Below are positions 23,014-34,198 of a stretch of 64,000 bases of DNA, in pieces. The stretch is from NCBI GenBank assembly GCA_030549335.1, contig CM060197.1, positions 19,170,501 to 19,234,500 of the forward strand, given 5' to 3'. The notes under the pieces were generated by a model that worked only from the letters and a program-made list of their open reading frames with translations, was not told the origin of the DNA and did not search any database. Each line of letters begins with the position of its first letter. Within the stretch, counting starts at the first letter, position 1. Source of the DNA: Pontederia crassipes. Lineage: Eukaryota; Streptophyta; Magnoliopsida; Commelinales; Pontederiaceae. Made by a program: the position numbers and the translations under genes.

Positions 23014-23837
23014 GATGAAAATAAATTGAGAAATATGAAAAATATAAAAATGCGAATAAATTTTAAAATCAAATTTACTCCCCCTAAACTAATCTTTCCT
23101 TACAAGGATAGATATTCACATAAGTACTAATTGTAAGGTACTTTTTCATATAAAATTATATTCATATCATATTTCTCATATATTTCTACCCCTTTTTTTC
23201 ATCAAACTCCCCTTAATCATATAAAAAAATATTTATTCTCCCCTTTTTTGTCATATAGGAAATATGTAAAGTATCATATCATAAGAATTGATTCATATAT
23301 AATATATGTGATAGTTAAAAAATAGCACCTCCTAAATTCATGACCGATTTATAATGGTAAAATGTGAAATCAAATGTATAACATGTCTTATATCATAAAG
23401 GATCAAGACATTGCATAAAACTTAGAGACAACAATGACATGTCAAAATTAAATTGGATTATATCAAATAATCAAGAATTTAACAATATAGGTAACTAGAT
23501 CATATTTAAGGTGAATGAGTGACATAATCTTTCAATTTTTTTTAAAACAAGCTCCCCTTATCATTATGACCAATTTTCTATTTCCATCTTCCCTAGTCTT
23601 TTATATGTCCATCTTTTCCTTCAAAGAAATAATTTTGAGTAAGAAATAAAAAGGTTTTCATAACATGGAGATTTTTAAGTTTAACACTTAAGAATAAAAT
23701 GATTCTACAAACATGTAAGAGAATAATCAATCATAATTTTTAAGTAAATGATACTTTTACCATGACCTTTGTGCCTTCACATTTTCAATTCCACTTGTCA
23801 TTTGTTTTACATGTGAGGCAAGCTGAAAAACAATTAT
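23014..23837 (-). other. Sirevirus 3' untranslated region with repeated polypurine tracts
   Basis: On the minus strand several further purine runs occur upstream of the main tract (plus-strand CTCCCC-type words at about 23080, 23205, 23238 and 23553). Multiple polypurine tracts are a known hallmark of Sireviruses. No pol coding sequence is present: gag is followed almost at once by this region, so nearly the whole of pol is deleted or was never present. Confidence 0.65.
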
Positions 23838-24122
23838 TTAACCTTTGGTACCCAAACTTCTTTGGGTCCATTTCATAGTCAAGGTTCCTTTTGGAACCCA
23901 TATCATTCCATGTTGAAATTGGCATTGATATGCATAATGACTATGAAATCCACATGCAAAACAAGTAATATGTGTATTTTTTAAGGATTTATCGTAAGAA
24001 TGTTTAGATTTCCAATAAGAATTTTCATGTCCAAAGTATTTTCTAAAATTACTTTTCATTACATGAGAAATAGCCTTGTTTTGTATATTTTTCAAAAAAG
24101 TATTTTCCTTCTCTAAGATGTG
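23838..24122 (-). pseudogene. gag: Sirevirus gag, C-terminal zinc-knuckle part, inverted
   Basis: Minus-strand frame reads LEKENTFLKNIQNKAI, then CFACGFHSHYAYQC (a perfect CX2CX4HX4C knuckle at about 23930-23971), then WVPKGTLTMKW, the linker usual after the knuckle in Sirevirus gag. It is the natural continuation of the plus-strand gag that stops at 21937, but it lies in opposite orientation. The segment 21938-24122 was therefore inverted. The frame ends at 23838. A trace of the protease leader may follow, but no catalytic motif is seen. Confidence 0.75.
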
Positions 24123-24216
24123 ACTAAACCTCGTCAATAACCACTGTGTTCTTGTGTTTGGTTTCTCTCTCCCTCTCCTTCTCATATTATTATGCATGTG
24201 ATATGATATGATTTGT
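24123..24216 (+). mobile_element. Sirevirus LTR remnant in original orientation
   Basis: Matches the plus-strand LTR at about 7735-7830 (landmarks GTTCTTGTGTTTG and TATTATTATGCATGTGATATG). It continues the LTR whose upstream part is inverted at 21938. It stops where the minus-strand Tekay-like LTR begins, so the last about 110 bp of the LTR are missing. Confidence 0.75.
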
Positions 24217-26484
24217 ATAGCATTAAAACATAATGGGTTGTATAGAACCAAGCCCAATAACATCAAATGTACAATGGCGGATAGCCCAAATACAAATGTG
24301 ACTCGAAGTCCATAACATAATGACTCCATAAATGTTCCTCACATGAGGACATACAACATAATCCATAACAAAGGTCTGTAGGCTGACTCATACATAATCC
24401 ATAAATGACATGAAATACTATGGCCTAAACAATGGCCGACACCATATGCAATCCGCCGTCATGAGCCCGCCACCAACTTCAACCTACTCTTCCATTCCTA
24501 CACGAACCCGGATGCAGGGGAGGCCCACCTCCCATTAGTTGTATGTAAGGGCTATAGAAATACGTAATTCAATAAATCCATAAAACATTAGGGAATACGA
24601 TGATCAATTAACAATAAGGACTTATGTATAAAACAATGATCGATAAAAGAGATTAAACAATAAAGGACAACATGTTAATAATCCTATTTCATAATCATAT
24701 TCAATAAGATAGATAACTTTATTTATTCTTATTATATCCAATTCAATTCCATTGGTAGCTTGGAACACTGATCATGTGACAACATTTGTGCCCAATTATC
24801 AATAGTTCCAATATGTTGAAGCCACACCATTCCATACAATTGAATTAGACGTTGAACTTCTTGTCAATACACAGTCATTAGTCAATCAATCTTTAATGAG
24901 TTGTTTACGCCATTGTGGGACTTGGTTTGCCTCGACGCTGATGATGGCTGGCCAAGCCGGGTTGCACTAGCACCCATACAATATGATACAATACAACCGA
25001 GGGCCAAGTGATCCATCAATGGGCTCATTCAATACAATGTTCATTTTAATCCTACAACTTAGAATGCAAGGTCGAATTTTAGATGAGTCAATCAATAGCA
25101 TAGCAATCAAATCAATAAGAGCATGATACACATCATAGCATAGTATGAAGTCAGCTAATAAATAATAGATAGAGGAACCTATTGAAATTAATATTTGAAT
25201 CATAGCTTTCTATCGGCCGGTCGGCCTATCAGTCGATCGGTCGCACGACCAAATAAAATAGTGGCAATCAATAGTTGTTTCACCCATTGGATCGATCGAT
25301 CGCTTTTGGATCGATCGACCGATTTAATACAATCGATCGATGTTTGGTCGAACCGATGCCACGACTGATTTGATCAGTGGCGTCTCCGCATGTAACGACC
25401 CATGGATCGATAGACCGATTTGTACATAGGCATTCGATTTTCACGGTCGGTCGCCCGTCCAGTCAACCAACGCTTCTTTCGAATAAAATAGTGGCGAATG
25501 TGCATAAGAAAACATATAGGTCGGTCGACCCGACACCTCGTCCGCTTAAAACAGTGATGATTACACAATGGAAGACCCATGGACCGATTGACCTATTTAT
25601 ACAACCGGTCGACCGATTATGTCAAAAAACACAAAAACGTTCATCTCAATTCATCGTTTGCAAACACAATCTTTGTCCAATCATTCTCAAGTTAACTATG
25701 ATTGTTGGCATATTAAAATGTCAATAAAACAACAATGAATCTATGGAGACGAAACAATCCACCATATAAAGCATATGAGCTCAAAACCCCAAACGAAACA
25801 ACGAAATCCTCCATGGAATGAATCAAAACCAAAACAAGGAGTTGAATCATGTTCTCGAACAAAGAATGGTTTGAACGAGGGACGTGTGGGTTCATCCATT
25901 ACATACCTAAGGCTTTTGTCCAAAAACCCTTTGAATCCAATCTTCCTTCTTTCTTAATCTCCTCTTCTTCTAGCAGAATGCTCCGTTCTCTCTAGGTCTT
26001 CATGTCCCTTCCATCTGCTGGTGCCACCTTCCCTTGTTGCTGCTTGTTGTCAACTGGTAAGGGATGAGGGGGAGGGGGTAAGTAAATGGGAGATGGAGAT
26101 GGAGGTGGCTACTAGTGCTGGCCGGCTGGGGTGTTTTGGGGAAAGAGATGAGGGAGAAGAGAGGGTTTTAGAGCTAATTATTTTGACTTATAGCCCCCCA
26201 ACCACCTCTACTTTAAAGGGTATTTTGGTCCACAGGTTTACTTTTTTGGCCAAAAGACCATTATAACCATAAGATGCTTTAATTTTGAGGGTGTTTTAGT
26301 CCATTTATAAATCTGAATTTCTGTCCTGTCATATTCTTTTCTATTTTGCCCAAAAGACTCAATTTGCTCCTCATCGTAAGGGCAATTTTGTCCATTAAAA
26401 TTTTATGGGTATTATAGTCCCACCTCTCGGTACGCATACGGGACTCAAGTTGTCAAATACCCCTCTCGGGTAGGGATATCAACA
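24217..26484 (-). mobile_element. Tekay-like LTR, minus strand
   Basis: Shares family landmarks with the minus-strand LTRs at 38367 and 55029, for example the CATGAGCCCGCCACC and CGGATGCAGGGGAGGCCC blocks (24460-24520) corresponding to CATGAGGCTCTCGCC and its neighbours. On the minus strand the start is TGTTGATATCCC at 26484, after which the sequence changes. The 3' terminus near 24217-24240 is not clean and no target duplication is visible. A GTCGATCGGTCG-type array occupies 25205-25640. Confidence 0.6.
25205..25640. repeat. array of GGTCGATCGGTCG-type words
   Basis: At least ten words of the type CGGTCG, CGATCGATCG or GGTCGACC lie within 440 bp of otherwise AT-rich LTR sequence. They are imperfect palindromes with irregular spacing, and equivalent clusters lie in the LTRs at 39590-40090 and 56210-56610. 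Confidence 0.7.
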
Positions 26485-27570
26485 CTGCTCAAAGCCTGAA
26501 GAGATGGATTACCATTTATGATAAGGTCCAATGAATGAAAGTTCTCTTTTTATAAATTCATTGTCTTTGTTATAAAGTTTTCTTATGCATGTGAAAAATT
26601 TGTCGATCAGACTTGAGTTTCTTCCCTCACACGAACAAATGCTTCTGACGCTTATGAAGATAGTGAGCGAAAAATAAATGTTTGAATCATATTGTGATTA
26701 CAAATCATCTTAATGCATCAGTTTAATGACTCAATGTTGCTAGATTAAGAGAGAATCTAGACATGAGATTCAAATTTTATGTTACAAGAGAGCAAGCAAT
26801 TTGGAAATTCAACTCTAAAAAGTAGTGACTGGACTTAAATACATGTAGTATACAATCTTGACAGACTTTAGATATGTGCTCCTTCAGTGAGTGTCTCTAC
26901 CATAGTACTTGTCTTTATTACTAAGTATGCTAAGACGACATAGAGATACGGTGAATTGATAGGTTCAATCCTCATTCTGATATTAGTTTTTTATAGATTT
27001 TTCATCTATATGTATCCTTAGACTCTTGACTATGTCTTAAGAAAGCAAATTAGTGTATAATACTTCAGCGAGTATTCAAAGATGAAAAGTAAAATAGCCT
27101 CTTGAGTCACATTTAGGAAAGTAGCTAACTCACAATTGAAAGACATGAGTGCAAGAAAAAGAACTGGTATGAGCTGCATTAAATTTTCAAATATAATCGG
27201 CTGACTATTTTTTCTTATGTTGACAAATATAATGTATATGAAAGTTAGTTACCACGGAACAAGACGATATGTTGTCTTGACTATATTGCAAAATGTATAT
27301 AGGACATAATGAGTAACATTATTACTTGAGAATTTGTTGGCTCATATGTAGGCCATGATAAATTCCACATGACATACGATATATAGATAGGTTGAGCAAT
27401 TGTGAACCCCAACATTCTCTTTGTAGCTCATACAAAGAAGTGTGCTTGTACTTGTAGGTCGCACGACCGGTTTATCATTTCTAAACAAATGAAAGTGCAA
27501 TTTTACCTAATGCGAGCAAGTAAGAGATTAAAGGGAAATGCCCTTTTGGGCATGGTGGGCCACGTGCGTG
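26485..27570. other. unassigned AT-rich DNA left of the Reina-like element
   Basis: About 1.1 kb without a plausible reading frame, without similarity to any other part of the window that I can see, and without transposon termini. It may be the sequence into which the Reina-like element inserted, or the remains of another repeat. Confidence 0.4.
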
Positions 27571-27951
27571 TGTCAAGGCGGTATTTTTTTCTCGACCGAT
27601 CCATGTGATGTCTTAAGTGCCCACTATCTAGACAAGCTCTTTGAGTGCTTTTCGGAAGTTTTGTTTCACTACTTGTTAAATGCCACAATTTTTGGAAAGC
27701 ATTTATGAACAAACAAATGCCTAGGCGGAACACTCACTTTTGGGACGCTCTTTGTGGATTGCCACACCATGCTTGAAGCTCGTGTTAGAATTATGAAAGG
27801 ATTGAAATCTTTGTTGACTAGATAGAATGATTACCAAGGCTTTGGAGGAGGACTAGAAGGTCTCTCTTAATATACCATCATTTCGGGTGGTAGGTTCGCG
27901 ACATGTGATAGGTTGGTGCACTTTTCTAGAGTGTAAATTACAAGATTGTCA
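27571..27951 (-). mobile_element. 3' LTR of Reina-like chromovirus (minus strand)
   Basis: Diverged copy of 54117-54483, with shared blocks such as CACTACTTGTTAAATGCCAC, TTTATGAA-AAAC and GGAGGACTA-AGGTCTC. On the minus strand it begins TGACAATCTTG at 27951. The other edge near 27571-27581 is approximate. Short LTRs of this size are usual in the Reina lineage. The two copies have diverged strongly, which makes this the oldest insertion in the 27-54 kb block. Confidence 0.7.
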
Positions 27952-27999
27952 TCAATTGTCTATCTATGATTACCTTACAAAAGTGGGCTAAAACAAGGA

Positions 28000-29486
28000 A
28001 AATTACAAGTATGTAAGATAACTTGACTAGTAAATTATTGGCAGATGACCAATGGAGCGTAGTTTGAAACCCCACACTCGAGATCTTCTGGATCTTCGAC
28101 ATATGGTTTAAGCAAGCTGACGGGATGTTGTTGCATCTACCATTGGAGCTCAAGCTTGTAGGCCACCTTACCTACCTTCTTCAGGATTTTGAACGAGCCC
28201 TCGCAATGCCTAATGAGGCCCTTGTGCAGATTCTTCCCACGTAGTCGGAGATGTTGGACTAGCTTTACAAAGACCAAATCTTTGACATCAAAGTTGACGT
28301 CCCATCGGGCAGTGTCAACCACCTTGTTCATGTGCCTTGATGCCTTGTGCAAACATGCTCGAGCCATATCATTCTACTAACATCATCCCCTCTCCATGCG
28401 GTGAGCGAGGGGACTTTGCCAAGTGGTGATGGCTTGTGGAGTTAAGGGTTGCTGCTCGGTCACTATCTCGAAGGGACTCCGATTAGTCGACTCGCTCCTT
28501 TATAGGTTGTAAGAGAATTGCATGATGTCGAGTAGATTCGTCCAATCCTTCTAGTTGGCACTAACATAATATCATAAGTATATCTCCAGGATATAATTCA
28601 CCATTTCTGTTTGGTCATCGATTTAGGGTGAAGTGAGGTGGAGAAATGCAGGTTGGAGTCCACCATCTTGAACAGTTCCTTCCAGAAGTTGCCAACGAAC
28701 AGTTCATCTCGATCACTGTCTATGCTTTGGTGAAGGCCCCAATAATTCATCACATGCTTCATGAATAACTTCGCAGCTTCAGTTCTAGGGCAACTTGTGA
28801 GCCAGAAAGGAAGATGGCATAATTGGAGAACCGATTGATGACCACCATGATAGTACCTGCCCCTTCAAACATGGGCAGGCTCGTGATGAAGTTCATGGAG
28901 ACATCTTTCTATAGTCGCTCTGGAATAAGAAAAGATTGTAGAAGTCCGTCGGGCGCTTGGTTGATACCTTTGTCTTACTGACAAACAAGATATGTTTTCA
29001 CAAAAGCTTCAACATCACACTCCATCCTTGGCCAGAAGAGTTATTCTCGATGAATGCCGAAGTGTGGTGGATGCTTGGATGCCCCGCCCACTTGGAGTCA
29101 TGGAACTCTTGCATGATGGCATGCCGCAAGCTGTCGAACAATGGAATGTAGATGCAATATTCCTTGGTGAAGATCAATCCATATTCCACCCAAAATCAAA
29201 GTGTCTTGCCCTCCTTTGCTTGTTCAAGCAAGTTCTTCGCTATGGGATCTGATTGTAATCCCTTTTTTATCCTCTCGCTTAGGTCGACTTGAGAGGAGCT
29301 CATGGCCAGCAACTTTGCGCGTCAGCTGAGGGCATCGGCAATGACAATTGTCTTGTCGAGATTGTGCTCCAGAACATAGTCGAACTCCGTTATAAAATCT
29401 TGCCACAATGTCTGCTTTGGCGAGAGTTTCTTTTGCATCTTGAAGTAGCCAGACTCATGCAATCGCGACCCGAGAATGTAGTGATA
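28000..29486 (-). pseudogene. pol: Reina-like pol, RNase H end and integrase, broken
   Basis: Reading the minus strand from 29486: the RNase H C-terminus (HYILGSR, then QKKLSPKQTLWQDF near 29400 and IADALS near 29330), an integrase finger region (QEFHDSKWAGHP near 29120) and a C-terminal region (ARACLHKASRHM ... NLHKGLIRHCEGSFKILKKVGKVAYKLEL at about 28140-28365) matching the tail of Reina-type polyproteins. Many stops and frameshifts interrupt it. The upstream part of the same domain lies at 34199-35330. The two parts join exactly when the two LTRs between them are removed, since the codons for RTWQ and HYIL then abut. Confidence 0.85.
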
Positions 29487-30058
29487 CTATTGTTGGGTCA
29501 AAGATTTAATTATTTATATAATTATATTTTGATGATACAAACCGAGAAAGATTAAAGTTAAATGCTGAAAAAGTTTAAATAAAATGGATAACTTTATGCA
29601 CGACATTTTGATTAAACAATTGCCTATGAAAGATGAATATCAAAATTATAGAGAATCTTGTTTGCTATCCATAGAATCCAAGATTATCTAATTTGGATAA
29701 CTTTGCAGAAAGTTATGATCAAAATAGTGTAGGTCGGTCAACCTGCCGATCGAAGCAAAGAAGGTCGGTCGAGACAATTTCGATCGACGGAATGAAGATG
29801 TTGGTCGACCGGCCAATACTAAGCCAGCCCCAGACGACGTCGAGTCGTACACCGGTTGATAGTCTGGTCGACCGACCAGCTGCAGTAACTGAGCAAATTA
29901 GTGCAACAGTCATAAAGACCAGTCGACTGGTCCATTAATGCGGTCGAGCGATCAGTTGCGGTCAATGAAAAAAATAAGCCAACGGTCATATAGACCGACC
30001 GACAGGTGCATTAATGCGGTCGACTGGTCCTCAGCTGGAATGAACAGTAATGGCTATA

Positions 30059-31627
30059 TGATGCATGCAAAATATAACATATAATTAGTCATGCATTTAA
30101 TCACATTTCGATTCCTTTTCATATTGCATGCATCATTTTCTGACCTTATTTGCTTTAATTTTATAAAAATGGAAATCTATCCAAATTATATATTTTATTA
30201 CAGAAAACAAGAGAATTGAGTCAGGAATCCACAGAAATAAATGGCACTCAAATCGAAGTTAAAACAAAGCTAGAAAGTACAAATTAGTGAAGACTGTCAG
30301 TGCTGAGTTGAATATAACGGACCGTTATATGACCGTAACGGCCATAACAGCAGGAGCGTGAACAGCCTGTTATAGCACGTTAAAAAGCCCAGTTTGAGTC
30401 AGAATCCGATTTATACACTGTAAGGGCCGTTACAGAGTTGTTGTGGGCCGTACGAAGGCTATTTTCGAGATTTCTTTGACTTTTCATGGGGATTTCAAGT
30501 CCAGATCGAACCCAAACTTTATTCTAAGCTTCAGGGATGATTAGGAAATATATTTACTCAAATTTAAAGGAGTTTTGGATAGTTTTAAAGACCTATCAAA
30601 GTCAATTCCGAATTTAATCTTTTTAACATGAAAAGACTTTGAATCAAACCGAAACTCTACCAAAATTTTTGGAACCTCTGGAGGCTATAAATAGAGGCCT
30701 TAGAAGACAGAAAAATGTGTGCTTGAGACCTAAGAGTCGTGCTACATTGCAGAGGAGAAATTTCAGAGTTTTTTCGGTGTGTGTTCGAGAGAAACTGCGG
30801 AGCAACTCAGCGCATGTGTTCTGCAGCGATCTAGAGACCATCGAAGGCGAAGAATTCTGTCTCCTAATCATTGTTTGGATGCTCTTTACTCAGATTTTAT
30901 TATTTCTATCTTTTATATAATAGAGAAAACTGCATGAACCATTGTTAGATTTGAATTAATATAATATTTTGGTTTCTTTTGATTATGATTGTTGTGCTTA
31001 ATACTTTTTACTGAGATTATTATGTTCTGAGATAAGACTACAAACCATATTTGGGGTGGTTAATTTTAAGGTTTAATAATTTCAGCAAATCGTTCTTTAA
31101 CTTGAAAGTTGAAACAATCATAACACGAATATAGTAACTCATCGTTTGTGCTAGATTTTGTGTGGCCTATTAGTTTTTAACCAACGAGGATAACTGTTAG
31201 TTTAGGAATTACAACGTAATGCTCTTAATATCTTTCTTAACTGAAGATTAACTTATCGTTTGTGGTCTTAAGTTTAGCGAGAATTAAGATAGTTTGACTT
31301 ACTCAGCATAGAGGTTATTAATTTAAGTAATCCTAATCGGTCTTAAGAACTTGACTTGTTTATCATTACTATAATTCAATCATCATCTTGATTCATGTTA
31401 GTTAATCATTCGTAATCCTTAGGCTCAACACCAATTTATTTTATTTTCTGTTATTTTATTTTCTGCATCTTTATTTTCTGTTTCTATATCACAACACCAT
31501 TATCTTCTCTTAGCAGATTATTATGATAGATTATATTTAACTAGTTCCTCGTGGGTTTGACACTCTACTCTCTACTTTATTACTTGATACGACTAGTGCA
31601 CTCGCTAGCAATTTTATTGTTACAAAT
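30059..31627 (+). mobile_element. Athila-like LTR nested in the Sirevirus LTR, 3' end lost
   Basis: Begins TGATGCATGCAAAATA, nearly identical to the start of the young LTRs at 41769 and 52310, and ends in the same GCTAGCAATTTTATTGTTAC block but without the final GCATCA. A TATA box lies at 30685-30694. It has its own word array (GGCCGTTA(C/T)A-type, about 30318-30460). The deletion that removed the LTR end also removed part of the host LTR, so no target duplication can be read. Confidence 0.8.
30685..30694 (+). promoter_or_regulatory. TATA box of the nested Athila-like LTR
   Basis: CTATAAATAG followed by AGGCC, at a similar relative position to the TATA of the young element. Confidence 0.55.
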
Positions 31628-31755
31628 TTTTATGAAGCTCAAAGGTTTTAATTATCGATTTTAAGCTTTTGCGATGATTTTTATGAAATCGATATTTTCG
31701 GATTGAACATCAATTCACCCCCTCCCCTTCTTGGTGCCCTTTGGGATCCTACAAC

Positions 31756-34198
31756 TGTGACACCCAACTACTCACCGTTAGGCGCCACAAAGGGTGAATT
31801 CATAAAATAGTTCATTCAGATTCAAATACAAATATCCAATGGAAGATCAACGTTCAAATAATCAACTCTAAAATTTTTAAAAACTTTTGGCATAACGTAT
31901 GCATAAATTCTTCCTTATGTCATATACAACATGTCATATGATTCATCACAAACATTTCAATTTCAAAAGTTTAACCATCACAGGAAATTATAAGAATATT
32001 TCTGACAATTTATAGTAGAAATCAAAAGGTGGGACTCAAGCACAAATAAGTGAGTCACAAGCTCATTCTCAAATCAAAACTACGAGCCATATGCTTGTAA
32101 ATCATATATCATGAGCGTCCATCGCTCTACACTACTAATCCAACAACTCCAAACCATTCACAATATTCTTCTAGTTAATAATTTGTATAAGAAGCGAATG
32201 CAATAGAAAAGTAACCAAAAATCATGATCACGGCTCTCGCACATGGTCAGGTCCTACCCCCCTTACATTTCTTATTTTATATTAAGCAAATAAGACTTTC
32301 ATTCAATACTTGCAAAAGAATTTAGATAAGAGGGATGAGCATCTACAAGCTAGTGAGTAATGGAAATCCATAAATCATCAAAACCGAGAAAACAACTTCT
32401 TGCAAGAATCAATACAACTCAAACGAAAAAGCTATAACATCCACTTCTCAGGCCCTATTTCATGCCAAGAGCTATAACTTTCGCTCCTCAAGCCTTATTT
32501 CATGCCAAGAGGATTACCGCCCTCAAAACGGTCATCTCGGTGTTGATCAGACATCCAAGGTAAGTCATGCAAAAAATAGTTTTGGCATGCAATGCATGAA
32601 TGTAATTTAACACATATCTAAGTGCACCATAATTAGTGACATTTTCAATACGTCCATAATCTGGCTCATAAAACCAACATCATAAACCCATACAAAAAAT
32701 AATTCATCATTGTAGTAAGGTAACATATCAACAATCATTTCGATGTCATACTGAGGCATTCATACACATAAAAGCATTACACATCAAATGGAAAAGAAAC
32801 ACTTAGTCCAAAGGCCATCATCACAATCTTATTGATAACCCACTCACCTTAGATTACATCGGGACCCAACTAACTTCTGTCCGACTCCCGCACAAAAGAG
32901 AAAAGTACCTATTACATTCATTTAAACCTTATTTAGAATTATAATCTCATCGTCTAGAACATTTATCGCTTCTTTCATTTGTCGTTTGGTTCATTAATCA
33001 CTCCATAATAGTCCTTTAATGACATCTTGGTGCCTAGAATTAGAATTTATAATTCTCTTACCAAAGTTCATAATTAATGCATTATAACAATCATATAAAC
33101 TACTTTTCATAAATCAATCATCACTATACATTTTTAGAATGCTTACCGATAAGAAAAAATAAATCACCAACTAATAGCACCCTACTCAAACCTCAACAGA
33201 CAATCACCTATAATATCCAATAAAGAATATAATGATTGGAGGTAGACACTATAACTAATTTTTATAAATTTATAAAATTAAAAGTTTTGAATAGTTTCAA
33301 CCATCTAACATCCTCACCACAACAATTGAAGCCACCACTACCGAAACCGAAATCAGCATTCTCAGAACCAAGGCCGCATTCGCCGAAATGTCGAACAACC
33401 CTGATCACCATCTTTATCAATAGTAAAATAAAATTGCCTAAAACTAATTCTCATAACTGAAATCAAATCTAATATACATTCTTGTTACCAACCCCAGTTT
33501 GAAGATGAGTCATCGTAAATGTCATTGGACAACGATCGAATTTCGAAACCTACAAATCTAAAAGGGATTAGCGATTAGTTTTCATACGGATAAATCCATT
33601 TCTCCCTCCTGTGTACACCTACCAGGACGTCATGATGAGCTCGACTGAAGCCCCCGTCAAACTCACTGGGAAACATCGTCGGACAAATTACCAGGAAACT
33701 CCCAACTCGACCACCTACATGATTCTGAGCACAAGCATGTTTAAAACCCCTTAAAATGAGCCTAATCAACCTAAGGATGATATCCAACTCACAGCAGAAA
33801 TATCGGTGTGAATTAGAGCCAAAATAGGTCGTCAGTGAGCTCCCCCTTTCCTCATGTTCGACGCTTCATTCTCCATCTATAGTGCATCGATCTTCACTTA
33901 ATCTGTGTCAAAATGTTTGTCTCTTCATCCTCTTTCCAACCGTACCACACACGTGAAAAACAAAGGTTAAATGGCGATGAACGGACACCAAAAGAGATGA
34001 CAGTTGGAGCATCATGCGAGGGTCTTCGAGCATGAACTGTGGAGGGGGAGAGGAAGACGATCTCTTCTCTCTCCATCTTTCCACGTATTTATTTATTTTA
34101 TTGTTTTTGTTGGTGCCTGACAAAGGGCCAAAATGCCCCTCCTTTTAATAGTATTTATATTTTTTTATTATTCTTTTTTAAAATTACAGGATGTTACA
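31756..34198 (-). mobile_element. Tekay-like solo LTR, minus strand
   Basis: Bounded on the plus strand by TGTGACACCC and GGATGTTACA, imperfect inverted termini of the TGTAACATCC type seen at 38367-40991. The right flank is ACTGC (34199-34203). The left flank is only AC, explained if one CTG of an original ACTGC-TGTGAC was lost. It abuts the Sirevirus LTR directly. No internal region is present, so it is a solo LTR. A few short minus-strand ORFs inside (33575-34123) look like chance. Confidence 0.75.

Larger units (their letters stand above)
29492..31753 (+). mobile_element. Sirevirus solo LTR inserted in Reina-like pol
   Basis: Starts TGTTGGG and ends CCTACA, matching the Sirevirus LTRs at 6656-7945 and 21938-22999. 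The left flank is ACTAT (29487-29491), while the reconstructed target reads ACTGC, so two transitions have hit the left duplication. A GGTCGACC-type array occupies 29728-30035. It is interrupted at 30059 by an Athila-like LTR, and about 590 bp of the Sirevirus LTR downstream of that point are missing. Confidence 0.85.

Noticed and set aside
25374..25727. Overlapping ORFs on both strands in the GTCGATCGG array
   Set aside because: The near-palindromic words open frames on both strands at once; no protein feature is seen.
33575..34123. Minus-strand ORFs of 60-71 codons
   Set aside because: They lie inside the Tekay-like solo LTR and have no motif.
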